In this document: one piece after another, positions 1-11,768 of the stretch | Layout: the number at the start of each line of letters is the position of its first letter | Numbering within the stretch: the first letter of the stretch is position 1 | Source of the DNA: Microcebus murinus | Lineage: Eukaryota; Chordata; Mammalia; Primates; Cheirogaleidae | NCBI RefSeq assembly: GCF_040939455.1 | Contig: NC_134108.1 | Span: 5,919,501 to 5,983,500, forward strand | Length of the DNA: 64,000 nucleotides | Reading direction: 5' to 3' | The notes under the pieces: generated by a model | What the model saw: only the letters and a program-made list of their open reading frames with translations | What the model was told of the DNA's origin: nothing | Database searches by the model: none | Translations under genes and position numbers: made by a program

Positions 1-1611
1 CACCTATCTATCTCATATGTGATACTGGAAAACTTTGTGTCCTCTCCTTTTTCCCTGATCAGGCTACCTAGCAGTGTATCAAGTTTATTGATCTCTAAGA
101 ACTAGCTTTCAAGTTTATTGATTTTTTGGTATGATTTTTCTGTTTTTTTTATTTCATTATTTCTCTTCTGGTCTTTATCATTTCTCTTCTTACTTTAGGT
201 TAAATTGGCTCTTGTTTTTCTAGTGTGTCAAGGTAGGAGCCTGAGTTATGGTTTTCAGACCTTTCTTCTTTTTTAATATTAGCACTTAGTGCTATAAATG
301 TCCTTCTGAGTGAGCACTGCTTTGCTGTATCCCACACATTTTGATATGATGTATTTTCATTTAGTAAAAATAATTTCTATTTTACATTATGATTTTTTTT
401 TTTGTTCTGTGAGTTACTTAGAAACATGTTTTTTTTTTTTGTTTTCTACATTTTGGGAGATTTTTTAGATTCTTGCAGTGCATTTATTCTAATTTAACTC
501 CATTGCAATTGGAGGATATACTTCATAGGACATTAATCCTTTTAAATTTGGGTCTTGGTTTATGGCCCAGAAAATGGTCTGTGTGGGTAATTGTTCCACT
601 GCACTTAGAATGTGTTTTCAGCTGTTGTTTGATAAAATGCTGTTGTTTAATTAAAATATAAATATCAATTAGATCAAATTCATGAGTAGCTTCGTTCACA
701 TCTTCTATATCCTGACTGATTTTCTGTCGATCTATTTTGTAAATTATTGGGAGAGGTGGCTTAAATCTCCAAATATAATTGTGGATTGAGATCTTTCTTC
801 CTTGAGTTCTCAGTGTTTGCTTCATGGTTTAAAAAACCTTGTTTTTAGGTACATAATTGCTTAAGATCACTAAGTCCTCTTGATAAACTCACCTGTTTAT
901 CAGTGTGAAATAATTTTATTTATCCCTGGTAATATGCTTTAAAATGAAATCTTTGATGTTAATAGGGGCACTCTAGTTTTCTTTTTGTAAATGCTGGCTT
1001 ATGTTTTTGCATTCTTTTAGTTCTAAGCTATTTGTGTCTTTATATTTAAACTGTGTTTGTTATAAGCAATGTATATTCTTGTTTTCTCACCCCTTCTGCC
1101 AATCTCTGCCTTTTAATTAAAGTTATCAGAGTATCACATTTAATATAAATAATGACATGGTTGTCTTGCTTTTTGTTTTGTATTTGTCTATTCTCTTACT
1201 TTATTTTTCATCTTTTTATGCCTTCTATTGGTATTCTATTTTATCTCTTTTCTTGGCTAATTATTTCTTTCTGTATATTACATTCATATCTTTAAACCTC
1301 AGGGTTTATATATAGAGAGTTATCACAGTTTAGCTTCAAGTGATATTATACCACTTCATATATAATGTAAGAAGCTTACTAACAGTATACTTCTGTTTCT
1401 TTTCTCTTAGCCTTTGTACTGTTTTTATCATTTAACTTCTATGCTTTATGTTCTATAGTACAGCATTATTTTTTGCTTTAAATGGTCTATTTTCTTTTTA
1501 AGATATTCATATTTAATTAAAAGAAAAAATTACTTATATTCTTATAGGTGCTGTTTCTTGTGTCCTTCATTTCCTTTTGTCTATTATATTTCTTTTTCAA
1601 ATTTTTAAAAT
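1..1611 (-). mobile_element. Old L1M LINE, ORF2 endonuclease region, antisense
   Basis: Read on the minus strand this matches the 5' part of L1 ORF2, which encodes the endonuclease. The block around 310-350 is the antisense of the ORF2 stretch ending in the conserved 'AGCAGTG' context, and 80-130 is the antisense of the following 'AAAATCAATGAA' segment. Moving right in plus coordinates goes toward the start of ORF2. The copy is heavily diverged, has many stops and small indels, and runs off the left edge. It continues after a younger L1 insertion at 1612-2392. Subfamily was not assigned; divergence suggests an L1M rather than a young L1. No coding capacity remains. Confidence 0.8.
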
Positions 1612-2392
1612 TATCTTTTTTATTTCAAAATATTAAGGGGGTGCAAATGTTTTTGTTACAGCATAACTTTATAATGCTTTAGTCAGGGCTAAAAGTGTGC
1701 CCCTCACCTGAATATTATTCATTGTACCTGTTAGGTAGGTTTTTACTCCTCCGCTTCTCCCCATGGCAGCCTTCTTGATTTGCAACAATTTTTACTTCTT
1801 TCTGTGCCCATGTATGCCCATCAATTAGTTCCAAATTATTACGGAGTACATGTGGTGTTTATTTTTTCATTTTTGAGATACTTCACTTAGGATAATGATC
1901 TCTAGTTCTATCCAAGTTGCTGCAAAAGACATTAATTCACTCCTTTCTATGGCTGACTAGTACTCCATGGTGTCTTTGTGTGTGTGTATGTGTGTGTGTG
2001 TGTGTGTGTGTATGTAAATATACATACCACATCCACTCATGAATTGATAGTCACTTGGGTTGATTTCACATCTTTGCAATTGTGAATTGTGCTGCTAAAT
2101 GTTCGAGTGCAGATGTCTTTTTGATTAAAATGACTTCTTTTCCTTTGGATAGATACTCAGTAGTTAGATTATTGGATCAAATGGTCCAACAAAATGGTAC
2201 TTTTATTTCTTTGAGAAATCTCCAGACTGTTATATAGAGGTTGTACTAATTTGCAGTCCCAACAACAGTGTATAAGCATTCCTTTCTCTGTAAATCCACA
2301 CCAGCATCTTTTGTTATGGGGCTTTTTAATAAGAGCTATTCTTACAGAGGTAAAGTGATATCTCATTGTGGTTTTAATTTATCCTTCTGATT
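1612..2392 (-). mobile_element. L1 3' end (5'-truncated), nested in older L1M
   Basis: A T-rich start marks the 3' end. The 3' UTR antisense follows, then the C-terminal part of ORF2. The minus-strand ORF at 2169-2366 shows the cysteine/histidine-rich end of L1 ORF2p, including 'IHCCWDCKLVQP'. The copy breaks off near 2390, where the older L1M resumes, so this is a 5'-truncated insertion into that element. A TG repeat at 1977-2014 has expanded inside it. Divergence is moderate. Target-site duplications were not clear by eye. Confidence 0.8.
1977..2014. repeat. (TG)n microsatellite inside L1
   Basis: A run of TG dinucleotides interrupted twice by TATG. It lies where the L1 consensus has a short TATACATA-type stretch, so it probably grew after insertion. 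Confidence 0.9.
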
Positions 2393-2953
2393 TAAGTACT
2401 TTTTGTAGTATAGTTCTACTGATGATTAATTATTTCAGATTTTATATGTATGGAAATTGTTTCATATTTTGTTAGTTATTTTTGCTGTGTAAAAACATCA
2501 TAGGTCGAGAGTCTTCTTTTGATATTTTAAAGAAATTGTCCCAAGTCTTCAAGCTATGAAAAATCTGCTGTCATCTTTATCTTTCTCCTCTGTATATAAT
2601 ATGTTTTTTTATTTCTTACTCTTTTGAAGATTTTCTTCATATCACTGACTTTAAGCAATTTAGTTATGATGTTCCGTTGTGTAGTTTTCTTTATATTTCT
2701 TGTGCTTAGGGTTCATTGAGTTTATGGTTTTCCTAAATTTGGGAACAAAAGGCTATATTTCTTCAAATATATTTTTTACTTCTTTATCCTTCAGAGATTC
2801 CAATTATACATATATTTGGCTGATGGATATTGTCTCATAGTTCTCTTGATGCTCTGTCAATTTTTTTCCCTTCCAGTGGTTTCCTCTGTGTTTCATTTTG
2901 GATAGTTTCTCTTGTTATGCCGTCAAGATTACGAATCTTGACACAGGAAGAGT

Positions 2954-2958
<5 letters not shown>

Positions 2959-2985
<27 letters not shown>
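2959..2985. repeat. Poly-A tract flanked by a short direct repeat
   Basis: An uninterrupted A tract with near-identical flanks (AAGATTACGAATCTT on the left, AGATTACGAATCTT on the right). This may be a tail-only or severely truncated retrotransposition, or simple slippage next to a duplication. Confidence 0.6.
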
Positions 2986-2986
<1 letters not shown>

Positions 2987-3160
2987 ATTACGAATCTTTC
3001 ATTTGGCAATGTCTAATCTGTTGCTAATCCCAACCGGTATAATGTTGATCTCAGATATTATATATTTTTTAGTAAAAGTTCAACTTGAGACTTATTAAAA
3101 ATATATCTTTAATGTACCTAATTACATACTCAGTTTTTCCTTAAAGTTCTTGAACATACA

Positions 3161-3173
3161 GAATGCAATTATT
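3161..3173. repeat. Target-site duplication, left copy, of the Alu
   Basis: GAATGCAATTATT, identical to the 13 bases directly after the Alu tail at 3536-3548. It dates the Alu as a recent L1-mediated insertion into the L1M. Confidence 0.95.
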
Positions 3174-3504
3174 GGCCGGGCGCGGTGGCTCACGCCTGTA
3201 ATCCTAGCTCTCTGGGAGGCCGAGGCGGGCGGATTGCTCGAGGTCAGGAGTTCGAAACCAGCCTGAGCAAGAGTGAGACCCCGTCTCTACTATAAATAGA
3301 AAGAAATTAATTGGCCAACTAATATATATATATACAAAAAAAAAAAAAAAAATTAGCCGGGCATGGTGGCGCATGCCTGTAGTCCCAGCTACTTGGGAGG
3401 CTGAGGCAGGAGGATTGCTTGAGCCCAGGAGTTTGAGGTTGCTGTGAGCTAGACTGACGCTACGGCACTCACTCTAGCCTGGGCAATAAAGTGAGACTCT
3501 GTCT

Positions 3505-3535
<31 letters not shown>
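3174..3535 (+). mobile_element. Full-length Alu SINE of lemuriform type
   Basis: A dimeric 7SL-derived SINE. It begins GGCCGGGCGCGGTGGCTCAC, has the left arm, then an A-rich linker with the 'TTGGCCAACTAA' word, then the right arm starting near 3352, and a tail of about 30 A. The linker word and the right-arm ending near 3460-3480 are features I associate with lemur Alu rather than human AluS or AluY. A 13-bp direct repeat, GAATGCAATTATT, flanks it exactly at 3161-3173 and 3536-3548, which is a clean target-site duplication. Pol III A and B box regions are present in the left arm. The copy looks young compared with its surroundings. Confidence 0.97.
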
Positions 3536-3537
<2 letters not shown>

Positions 3538-3548
3538 ATGCAATTATT

Positions 3549-3870
3549 ATAATAATTTTCATGTTCTTGTGTACCTAATTCTACTATCTGAATCATTTCT
3601 GCATCTGTTTCAGTTGGATTTCTTCTTATTATGAGTTGTATTTTTCTACTTCTTTGCCTTCCTAGTAAATTTTATGAGGTTCCAGACATTATGAATGTCT
3701 GGGTACTTTTGTAATCCTATACATATGTTTGAGCCTTTCCCTGCGATGCAATTAAGTTACATGGAACTTGCTTTTAAGTTTTCTTAGGTGGGATTGGAAT
3801 GATGATTAGTATAGGGATAGTTTTTTACCACTACTGAGGCAAGAGCTTTCATAGTATTCTAACTTATCTC
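3549..3870 (-). mobile_element. Old L1M LINE continued, antisense
   Basis: The L1M resumes after the Alu. The block at 3640-3790 is homologous to 29870-30070 in another L1M copy of this window: both carry the 'GGTTCCAGACATT'/'GGATTCCAGACATT' word and a downstream 'CTTGCTTTTAAG' word in the same order. The right end is not sharp. Confidence 0.65.
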
Positions 3871-5914
3871 CCATGAGTTAAGAGACTTTTTTCACTCTGG
3901 CTGTTGCAATAGGAACAATTCCCATTCTCTTAGTGATGAGGGAAAAAATGCATAAATAGGGTGATAGAAATAAAGATGTGGTCAGTTACCTAGGAAACAT
4001 TAAGCACTATTGCATTTTAGAAAGAGAGTACTCACATATGAGTATCTATCTGATACTCACAGATAGTAAACAGATAGGAGTATTCAATATGACATTTGAG
4101 ATGGGTAGAATCTAATGCAGAGAGATGTGCAGGATAAAGGCATAGAGGTAGCAAATCACTTCATGTTTTTAACTCAGAGCCTGGTCTAGATGAGCGCTAA
4201 GGGTAAGTGTGGGAGAGTGGTAGGAGGTACAAACACACAGGAAATGGGCTAGGATTGTGTTTCGGGTTACTAGGATTATGTTTAGGATTATTATTAGGGT
4301 TATGTGGATAGCCCCGAATGCCAACATGGAGAATGACCTTAATTTGGTAATTAGAGGAAGGCTAATGACCATTCATGAACAGAGGGGTAAGTGAATGCTG
4401 CTATGCTTTAGCATGAGCACACTAACTATGGGGATATAATGTGGGCTGGAGACAAGAGAGACTGCTGATATGAGCCAGGATTGAAGACTAGTCCCAGGTA
4501 ACAGGGACCAGAAGTTGTGTTGGGGGTGGTGGGAGGAGATAAAAAAGGAATAGGAGGGAGGCAGAAGAGGAATGGTCAGATGCAAGTCAAAGAAGCTGAG
4601 TCAGAAAAGAGGAGAGTGGGCAACAATGTCAAAATCTGTGGAGAATGTTTGAAAAAAGAGATGGTTAAAGAAGACATAAAATTGTTTTCTAGATTGTCCA
4701 TAAGACTAAAAACATTGCGTTTTTTAAAATAGCTGCATAGTATTTAAGTGCCATCTTCAGTTGAATAATATACATTAATCATGATTTGGGGTTGTATTTA
4801 ATATCTGCAACTAATTAATATACATGTGGGAGGTTGGCTTGAAGCAATTTCAAATTTTAACCACACATATAATCACATATGGTTTGAACAAGTTTTATAA
4901 ATTATTTCCAGCAGAACACTTCTCTTCCTAAAGTAGGTGGTAAGTTTTTCAAATGCAGATGATAGTTCTTGCGACACCCAAAACAGTGGTAACTATGACT
5001 AAGCACTAAGTACTTAATGATTAATTTGTAATTAAATCAATCATAATAAGTAAAACACGTATTTTTGTGTTCTTTTCTGCTTTTGCATATTCACAATGAC
5101 TTTGCTTACCTAAAACTTTGACCTTTTACACTGTACAAAAGGGGGATCCTATTTCAATGAAGATAGAAAAATCTGAGCAGCATATTTTCAATATTCAAAA
5201 CCACTGTGTTGGGAGACAGATGTTCAGCATGTAATATTTCCTAAGGAGAAAGAAGAGACCAACCATTGCAACAGAAAACTGAACTTATTATTGTCAACTG
5301 TATAACAGATCACATCCATCATCCAGATGGAAAACCTTATTAATGGTATTCCTTTTTAAAATTTTAGTTATTTAACAAAACCTTATATTATGTTACCTTG
5401 ATTTAATCAGCTAAATAGAAAGTATTCAGAAAATTTATTGCACCCTGGCAATTATATTCTGTTCCGTGAGTTGGCTTCTGATAGATGATTGAAATCAAGA
5501 GACTTCTGGCAGGAAATCGTAAGAAAAAATATCATAGAAGGGTTTAATATTAAACTAGATGTTAAATTAAGAAACTGAAACAAATTATTCTAAAATATAA
5601 GCTGTTGATAAAATACAGAGACGACTAAAACTTCAGGTCTGCAATATGCATTCCTAGCAAGAGTAAGAAATTAGATTTGACTGTAGTTTGAGGGAATGAA
5701 AAGTGTTAACTTTCTGAATGTGTCTTAGGTCAGGGCATTTAACCAGTTTTACTTTATGATGCCGGAAATATCTAATAAAAGTATGATAAATCATTTTGAA
5801 ATTAATATAAACCACCTCATGTATAATCATTTTATCACATCAAATTACAAATTATCCTCAAAGCATATAACAAGGCCAGTTAGGATGTCTTGAATTTCCT
5901 CTGTACCAGTTGCA
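3871..5914. other. No recognised gene or repeat
   Basis: AT-rich sequence with only short ORFs of about 70 codons or fewer. I see no family consensus. The stretch at 4150-4700 is relatively G-rich on the plus strand and has two partly overlapping ORFs without recognisable motifs. Confidence 0.5.
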
Positions 5915-6250
5915 TTTTCTAAACATTTATTGAGTGCCTTCCAGGTATGAAACCATTTTGTAGGCTCTCATGATACAGAGACCAGTTGCATTTTTGCCCG
6001 TACTCTGAATTCTAGCTGGAGCAGCTTTTTGGGAAAATTTTTCTGGAAAGTGTAAGTTGTGCCTGCTACAAAAGAGGCATGAACAGAACGCTTACTACCT
6101 GGATGAGGAAGTGAGTCATTCTTGGTGGTAGGAATAAGGAGAGTTAAATAGAGAGGAAGAGGAGAAAGGCATGAAGGCATTATAGGTGTAAATGCCTTTA
6201 ACCAAAGACAAATTAGATGTGAGTGAAGGCATATATTTATGAGACTCAAT
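5915..6250 (-). mobile_element. L2 LINE 3' region, antisense
   Basis: It begins with the antisense of the L2 3' end ('CATTTATTGAGTGCCT') and continues into the typical antisense L2 3' UTR, with words such as 'AAAGGCATGAAGGCA'. It is very old and diverged. The minus-strand ORF at 5968-6249 is incidental. Confidence 0.6.
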
Positions 6251-6489
6251 CCATTATTCTACATGTCTTATCAAAAGATATTTTATAATTACTGAACACT
6301 TTTTGGCTTTACTTTCTTCTTTATTTGAATTAGTGTTTCCTTCAACTCTTTTTTCTTTTGCTGAAAGTTTCTGAGTACTGAGATAGTCTCAAGATTTACT
6401 GAACTTGTCTCATGTGATGGACAAAAAATGGCTCCTTATGATCAAACAAAGGAAAGTTTTCTCAATAATTGAGAATAAAAGTTAATGTT

Positions 6490-7912
6490 TTAGACTTGGC
6501 TGGCTTCAGGTGTGACCTGGCGTAGTCACAGCTGCGGTTGCCTCGATGGAGTGCCCACATCACTCCTTCCCCAACTCCAGCAGCCCAGCACAGAGTGTGA
6601 GGGAAGAGAGTCAGAGACTTTGCCTGATAATTCTGGGGATTCTTACCCAAGTCCAGTGGGGCAATACCACCAGTAGTCTGCCAAAGTCACAGTGTCACTG
6701 GGCTAGGGCATCCTCAGCATTGATGTGGCTGCAGTGACCAAAGCCTTAGATCACAGTGCTCAGTTCCCTTTGAATACATGGAAAGCCTTCTCAAGGAGGA
6801 TGGGTTCAAATAAGCCCATACTGCAAAGATTAAAATAAATACCTAACTCTTACATGCCTAGACATCGAAGAACATCCACAGGCATCAAGAACATCCAGGA
6901 AAACGTACCCTCACTGAATGGACTAAATAAAGCACTAGGGATCAATACCAGAGTGATGGACATGTGTGACCTTGAAGAAAAAATTCAGAATAGCTGTTCT
7001 GAAGAAGCTCCATGAAAGATAACATGGAGAAGGAATTCAAAAGCCTATCTGAGAAATTTCACAAAGAGATTGAAATAAAATAAATTGAGAAATTCTGGAG
7101 CTGAAAAATTCAATTCATAAACTGAGAAGTGCATCAAATCTCTCAACAGCAGAATGGATCAAGCAGAATAAAGAATTAGTAAACTTGAAGACAGGCTATT
7201 TGAAAATACATAGTCAGAAAAGAAAAAACTGCCATACGATCCAGCAATCCCATTGCTAGGTACATATCCCAAAAAAGGGAATTCAATACCTTGAAAAGAT
7301 ATCTGCACTTCCATGTTTATTGCAGCACTATTTACAATAGACAAGATTTGAAATCAACCTAAGTGTCCATCAATGGATGATTGGATAAAGAAACTATGGT
7401 ACATATAAGCAGTGGAATATTATATAGACATAAAAAGAATGAAACCTTGTCAATTGCAACAGCGTGGTTGGACCTGGTGAACATTATGTTAAGTGAAATA
7501 AGCCAAGCACAGAAAGACGAATCTCACATGTTCTCATTCATATGCGGGATGTAAATATTATAGCATTTGATCTCATTGAGACAGAGAGTAGCCAGAAGCT
7601 GGGAAGGCTAGTGGGGAGTGAGGAATAAAGTGGGGATGGTTAATGGAAGCAAAAAATATAAATAGTTAAATAGAATGAATAATATTTGATAGCACAATGT
7701 GACTATAATCAACAATAAGTTAGGGTACTTTAAAATAACTAAAAGTGTGTAATTAAAATATTCCTAACAGAGAGAAATGATAAATGCTTTAGGTGATGGA
7801 TATCCCAATGACCCTGATTTGATTAATATACTTATATGCCTGTATCAAAACATCACATGTACCTTATAAATATACACATCTATTATGTGCCCATAATAAT
7901 TTAACAAAAAAT
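6490..7912 (+). mobile_element. L1 with internal deletion (5' UTR and ORF1 start joined to ORF2 end and 3' UTR)
   Basis: The left part, about 6490-6990, resembles an L1 5' UTR. About 6990-7216 is the start of ORF1, with the coiled-coil-like stretch ending in 'CTTGAAGACAGGCTATTTG'. At about 7217 the sequence jumps to the C-terminal part of ORF2 ('CCAGCAATCCCATTGCTAGG') and then runs through the 3' UTR to about 7912. Most of ORF1 and nearly all of ORF2, roughly 4.5 kb, is missing. Both parts have the same orientation and similar divergence, so one element with an internal deletion is likelier than two insertions. No coding capacity remains. Confidence 0.8.
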
Positions 7913-10174
7913 TTAGTATTTTAGTTCTTTGAAACCTTTCAGTTCTATCCTTTTATGCTTGATGAACTTTACCATGAATGTTATGAGATTTCTTCTATAA
8001 AACTATTATATTCTATGTGCTGCTTTTCAAGTTGAAATTCAGTATTAGTTCTGTTTATATTCCTGGTAGTCATGTAGTGCTACTTAAAAAGAGAATTTAT
8101 CTATAAACTCAAATTATTTGATGAGAGTAGACTGGGATTTTGGTACAGTAAATTTGTATTAACAGAATCAGAATTAATTTTCCCTTGACTTGATTATTTA
8201 AATTAGTTTTCACTTTATTGGTTTTTGGTAATTAAGATAGGAATATGCCAAAAATCAGACATTTAAGAACTAAAAACTGTGTAGATGAAGAAGAAAGTAT
8301 TAAAAGAATGATAAATCACTGCCAGGAGATTTAAAAAATCCTTCATTTTGTTCATATCCTGATGGAAAGTAATTTTTCAATGCAAACAACTGTGTAGTAA
8401 GTCATTTTGCTGATGATTTACTGAAAAAATTTTTTGCATCACCTGGAATCTAGAGTTGAATTAGTGTCCTTCATTTTGGTACCTTGTGAGATACTTATGA
8501 GTAAAGTGTTTGTAAAATAAGCTATACTTCTATATACTCATTAGCACAGCTGTCAAAAAAAGAAAAAAACTGTATATACGTCAAGTTTTCATTACTATAA
8601 ACAATAAAAATTACTTTTCTCTATTAAGAATGAGCCCACAAATTTATAAAGAAAACAACAAAATGCATCGCTTAAATTATTTTTTACTATCTATGTTGGT
8701 TTTGATGATTAAATAATTATTTGTGTCTTACATTTCATATGACAATTTTTAGACTCATCAAAATTTAATGGTAGTAAGGAGAGAGGCAAAGGCAGGTAAC
8801 AGGTGCTCAGGATAATAACTAGACCTGGGTAAATGCACTCTCTTTAAAAGACACTTCATCTCATTTCATTCTTTTTACTCCTCTTATTCTAGTGTCAGTA
8901 AACATGTAGAACATTCAGTATTTCTTAATCTATTAACATCTTTCTTTGTCATGTATCCACTCACAAATGGTCCCCTGAGAACTTTATACTAGAAGATTTT
9001 GGGGCTGAATTGAAATGAAGTTTTCATTCCTTATAAGATGAAACAAATTTTTCAAGCACTATCTGATTATTTTTTCTCCCAAATGTTCTCCCTTCTTTTG
9101 TTTCCTCCTAGCATATGATGGGAATGCTGGGTGTGGTAGGTAGAAGTCAAGGGGGAAAACATAAAGGGGATACTCCTGTGTCTTCAGCAGGTATCTTGGC
9201 CTGGTCTTGGCCCTGGCTAGTATTTTCCAGAGAGATACTAGTTCTGCCCCTCTAAAGAGTTTCATGATCAAATAAATTTAGAATACTTTATACTATTTTC
9301 CAATCTTGGACATTTGCAATCCTATTAACACTTTGAGAGATCTGGAAATCCAGGCATTTAAACTATCTGTTTAATTTTGTTAAATCTATTTCTAAAACAT
9401 CACTGACTATAGAGCCTTTTTCTCCAGATCACACTGGTGGAACTGCTTTCCTGTGAATACATTGTGGAAAAAAATAAAATAAAATCAGTGTATTTTAAAC
9501 TTCTCTGACCTTGCCCCAGAGTGAGAAATAGATTTGACATCATTATCCAGCACACGCACACACACAGACGTAGCTGAAATAAAGATTTTAGAGAACAATT
9601 TATTCTTTCTATGAATGATATAACACAATCTGGTATTTCCTATTCTAGTCTATATCATTTTCTAAACGTTGGTTCCTCTACATTTATAGATTTCCTAATA
9701 CACTAATGAATTGCAACTTGCAGTTTAAAACCACACTGTCCTTGACAATATCGTGAAATTGGTCTTACTGTCTTCAGCATGACCTTGTTACTCTTAAAGG
9801 GGGGCTTCACCGCATATCCCTGGCAGAGACCAATTCTTCATTGCTCCCGAGAGGATCGCTTGTTATCATGAAATATATATTGTGTTCCTGTAATATGTAT
9901 GTGGAAGAACTGTAAACTACCATTCCCAATTTCCATGATCATTTAAATCAGTGTTCACTTAAAATTCAATGGCCCTGATTGAGGATATAGGGCTTGCATG
10001 CATAGAAATGCCAGGGGGTCAGAAGGATGAGGTGAACTTGCAGGGAAATTACAAGAATTTGGAGAATTTAGGAGGTGCATGTTGTGAAAGATTAGGAAGC
10101 TATATAGCCAATCACAACAGGACCTTATTTAATCAGTAGAAATCTCCCCCAGGCGTGCTTCATTGGGAAGGATA
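7913..10174. other. No recognised gene or repeat
   Basis: AT-rich sequence without ORFs above 70 codons. A short CA tract lies at about 9553-9566. I see no clear transposon family. Confidence 0.5.
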
Positions 10175-10345
10175 ATGTTCCTTTTTATTATTATTATTTC
10201 GAAGTGCATTGGGGTACAAATATTTGTGGTTACATGGATCACTTTTATAATGCTTGAGTCATAGTTATACGTGTGCCTGTCACCCACATAGTGTTCGCTG
10301 TACCCGTTAAGTGGATAATGTTTCATCTCCTTGGCGTGCATCAGT
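10175..10345 (-). mobile_element. Short L1 3' end fragment, antisense
   Basis: It starts with a T-rich tract and then the antisense L1 3' UTR: 'GGGGTACAAATATTTGTGG', and a block ending 'TGTACCCGTTAAG' that parallels the L1 at 1640-1730. It is a 5'-truncated insertion of about 170 bp. Confidence 0.7.
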
Positions 10346-10752
10346 CAGGGCAGGTAAAGTCAAGGAAGGGCCCTTCTTTCCAGTTCTGTCACCTGAGCAG
10401 CCACCAAGTTATGCCTCCATAAAAGGCAGCCCTTGTCCCTAGAGGCTCTGATGAGGCCCTTCTTGTACAAAATCCATTAATTATCATGGATCCCCGTTAT
10501 ATTATTTTAAGGATACAGATAAAGCATTATAATTATCTGATTTTTTAAACCGAATAATGTTTTTCAAAAGAACTTTATTTGTATTTTAGTATAATAATCA
10601 ATGTAAAATAATTATCAGGTAACTATGGGCAGTGTTTATGTCTCATACAGTTGCATCTTATAGAAATAAATTCTTACTGTATGTGGATAAAAATCTGATT
10701 TTAAATTGAACAAATTACCTTATGTCATTTCAACATATTTTTATCTTTATAA

Positions 10753-10754
<2 letters not shown>

Positions 10755-10834
<80 letters not shown>
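10755..10834. repeat. Compound (CT)n(CA)n microsatellite
   Basis: About 20 CT units at 10755-10795 run directly into about 20 CA units at 10795-10834, with no interruption in either. It is 80 bp long and likely polymorphic. Confidence 0.98.
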
Positions 10835-10836
<2 letters not shown>

Positions 10837-11744
10837 AACACTCTGTCTCTCTCTTTTTCTTAAAGTGAGACTGGCGAGCCATGAATCAGCCTGTGTTCAT
10901 TGGTTATGGTCCATGGTGTTGGTCTGGAAGACTGTGTGTTTGAAAAAGGAAAAGTTCTTTGTAATTCTGAAAACAGTCTTAAGCATTAAAATGTGACATT
11001 ATAAATTATCACTAACTCAGTTTTCTCATGAAAGATTTCTATAGACTAGATTAAAAAAAAAAAAAGGAAAAGATGACTTATCAACTAAACCTTGTAGCTT
11101 CAACCAGAAGCTATTTTAAGAAAGGGCCTGGTAAGTGAAGAATTGAGAAGCTGCAAATATGTAGAAAGAGACTGGCATATGTTTAAATCATATGTTTCTA
11201 AAGTCTGACTGAGCATGAAATTCATTTTAGAAGAAGGTGCCCTTGGGGATGGAGGAATGAAATGCTGGTGCACCTGTGTGTGTGATGGCAGCCAGGCTTT
11301 GAGACAAACTCTCAGCCAACCAGGTTGCCCATCCCTGCAGCCAGAAGACCCTCAGATTCAGCTTTGTTCATGAAGCGCAATGTGCCGTTTCCTGAAAATT
11401 AGAGACAGGAGAAATTCCGGGTCATATGCTGAATTGTCTTCAGTTCTTAACTTTCCTCCATATTATGGACAACCTTTGATTTCCTTTCCTTTTTTTCTAT
11501 TCTAACTTTAGGATCACCCCTGCTCTCTTTATTACTTCATATAGATCTTCTCTAGTGGCTTTCCTAAGCTTTGCCCATTTCTCTTTTACTTTTATTAGAA
11601 ACTCAATTATATAGCCCACAGTTGCAGATGACATGTAAGTATTTTTTTATAGTGTTCAACAACCATGAACTGAAGTTCAATAATTACTTGACTAACCCCA
11701 TATGATATTGGGGGGGGGGTAAGCAAAACTGTACAGTTTTCTTA

Positions 11745-11768
11745 AAATCGAGAAATCTTTCTCGATTT
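11745..11768. repeat. Perfect 11-bp inverted repeat with 2-nt spacer
   Basis: AAATCGAGAAA is followed by TC and then its reverse complement. It contains two CpG sites in otherwise CpG-poor DNA, just downstream of a run of G at 11711-11719. No associated gene is seen; function unknown. Confidence 0.9.

Larger units (their letters stand above)
2393..3173 (-). mobile_element. Old L1M LINE continued (region upstream of ORF2), antisense
   Basis: This resumes the L1M interrupted at 1612. The minus strand resembles the 5' part of L1M elements, upstream of ORF2. Recognisable blocks are 2640-2720, 2760-2830 (the 'TTCTTCAAATAT' area) and 2880-3080. A pure A run at 2959-2985 lies between two copies of the short word GATTACGAATCTT, at about 2929 and 2987, so a short A-tract insertion with a target duplication is possible. 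The Alu at 3174 interrupts the element again. Confidence 0.7.
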
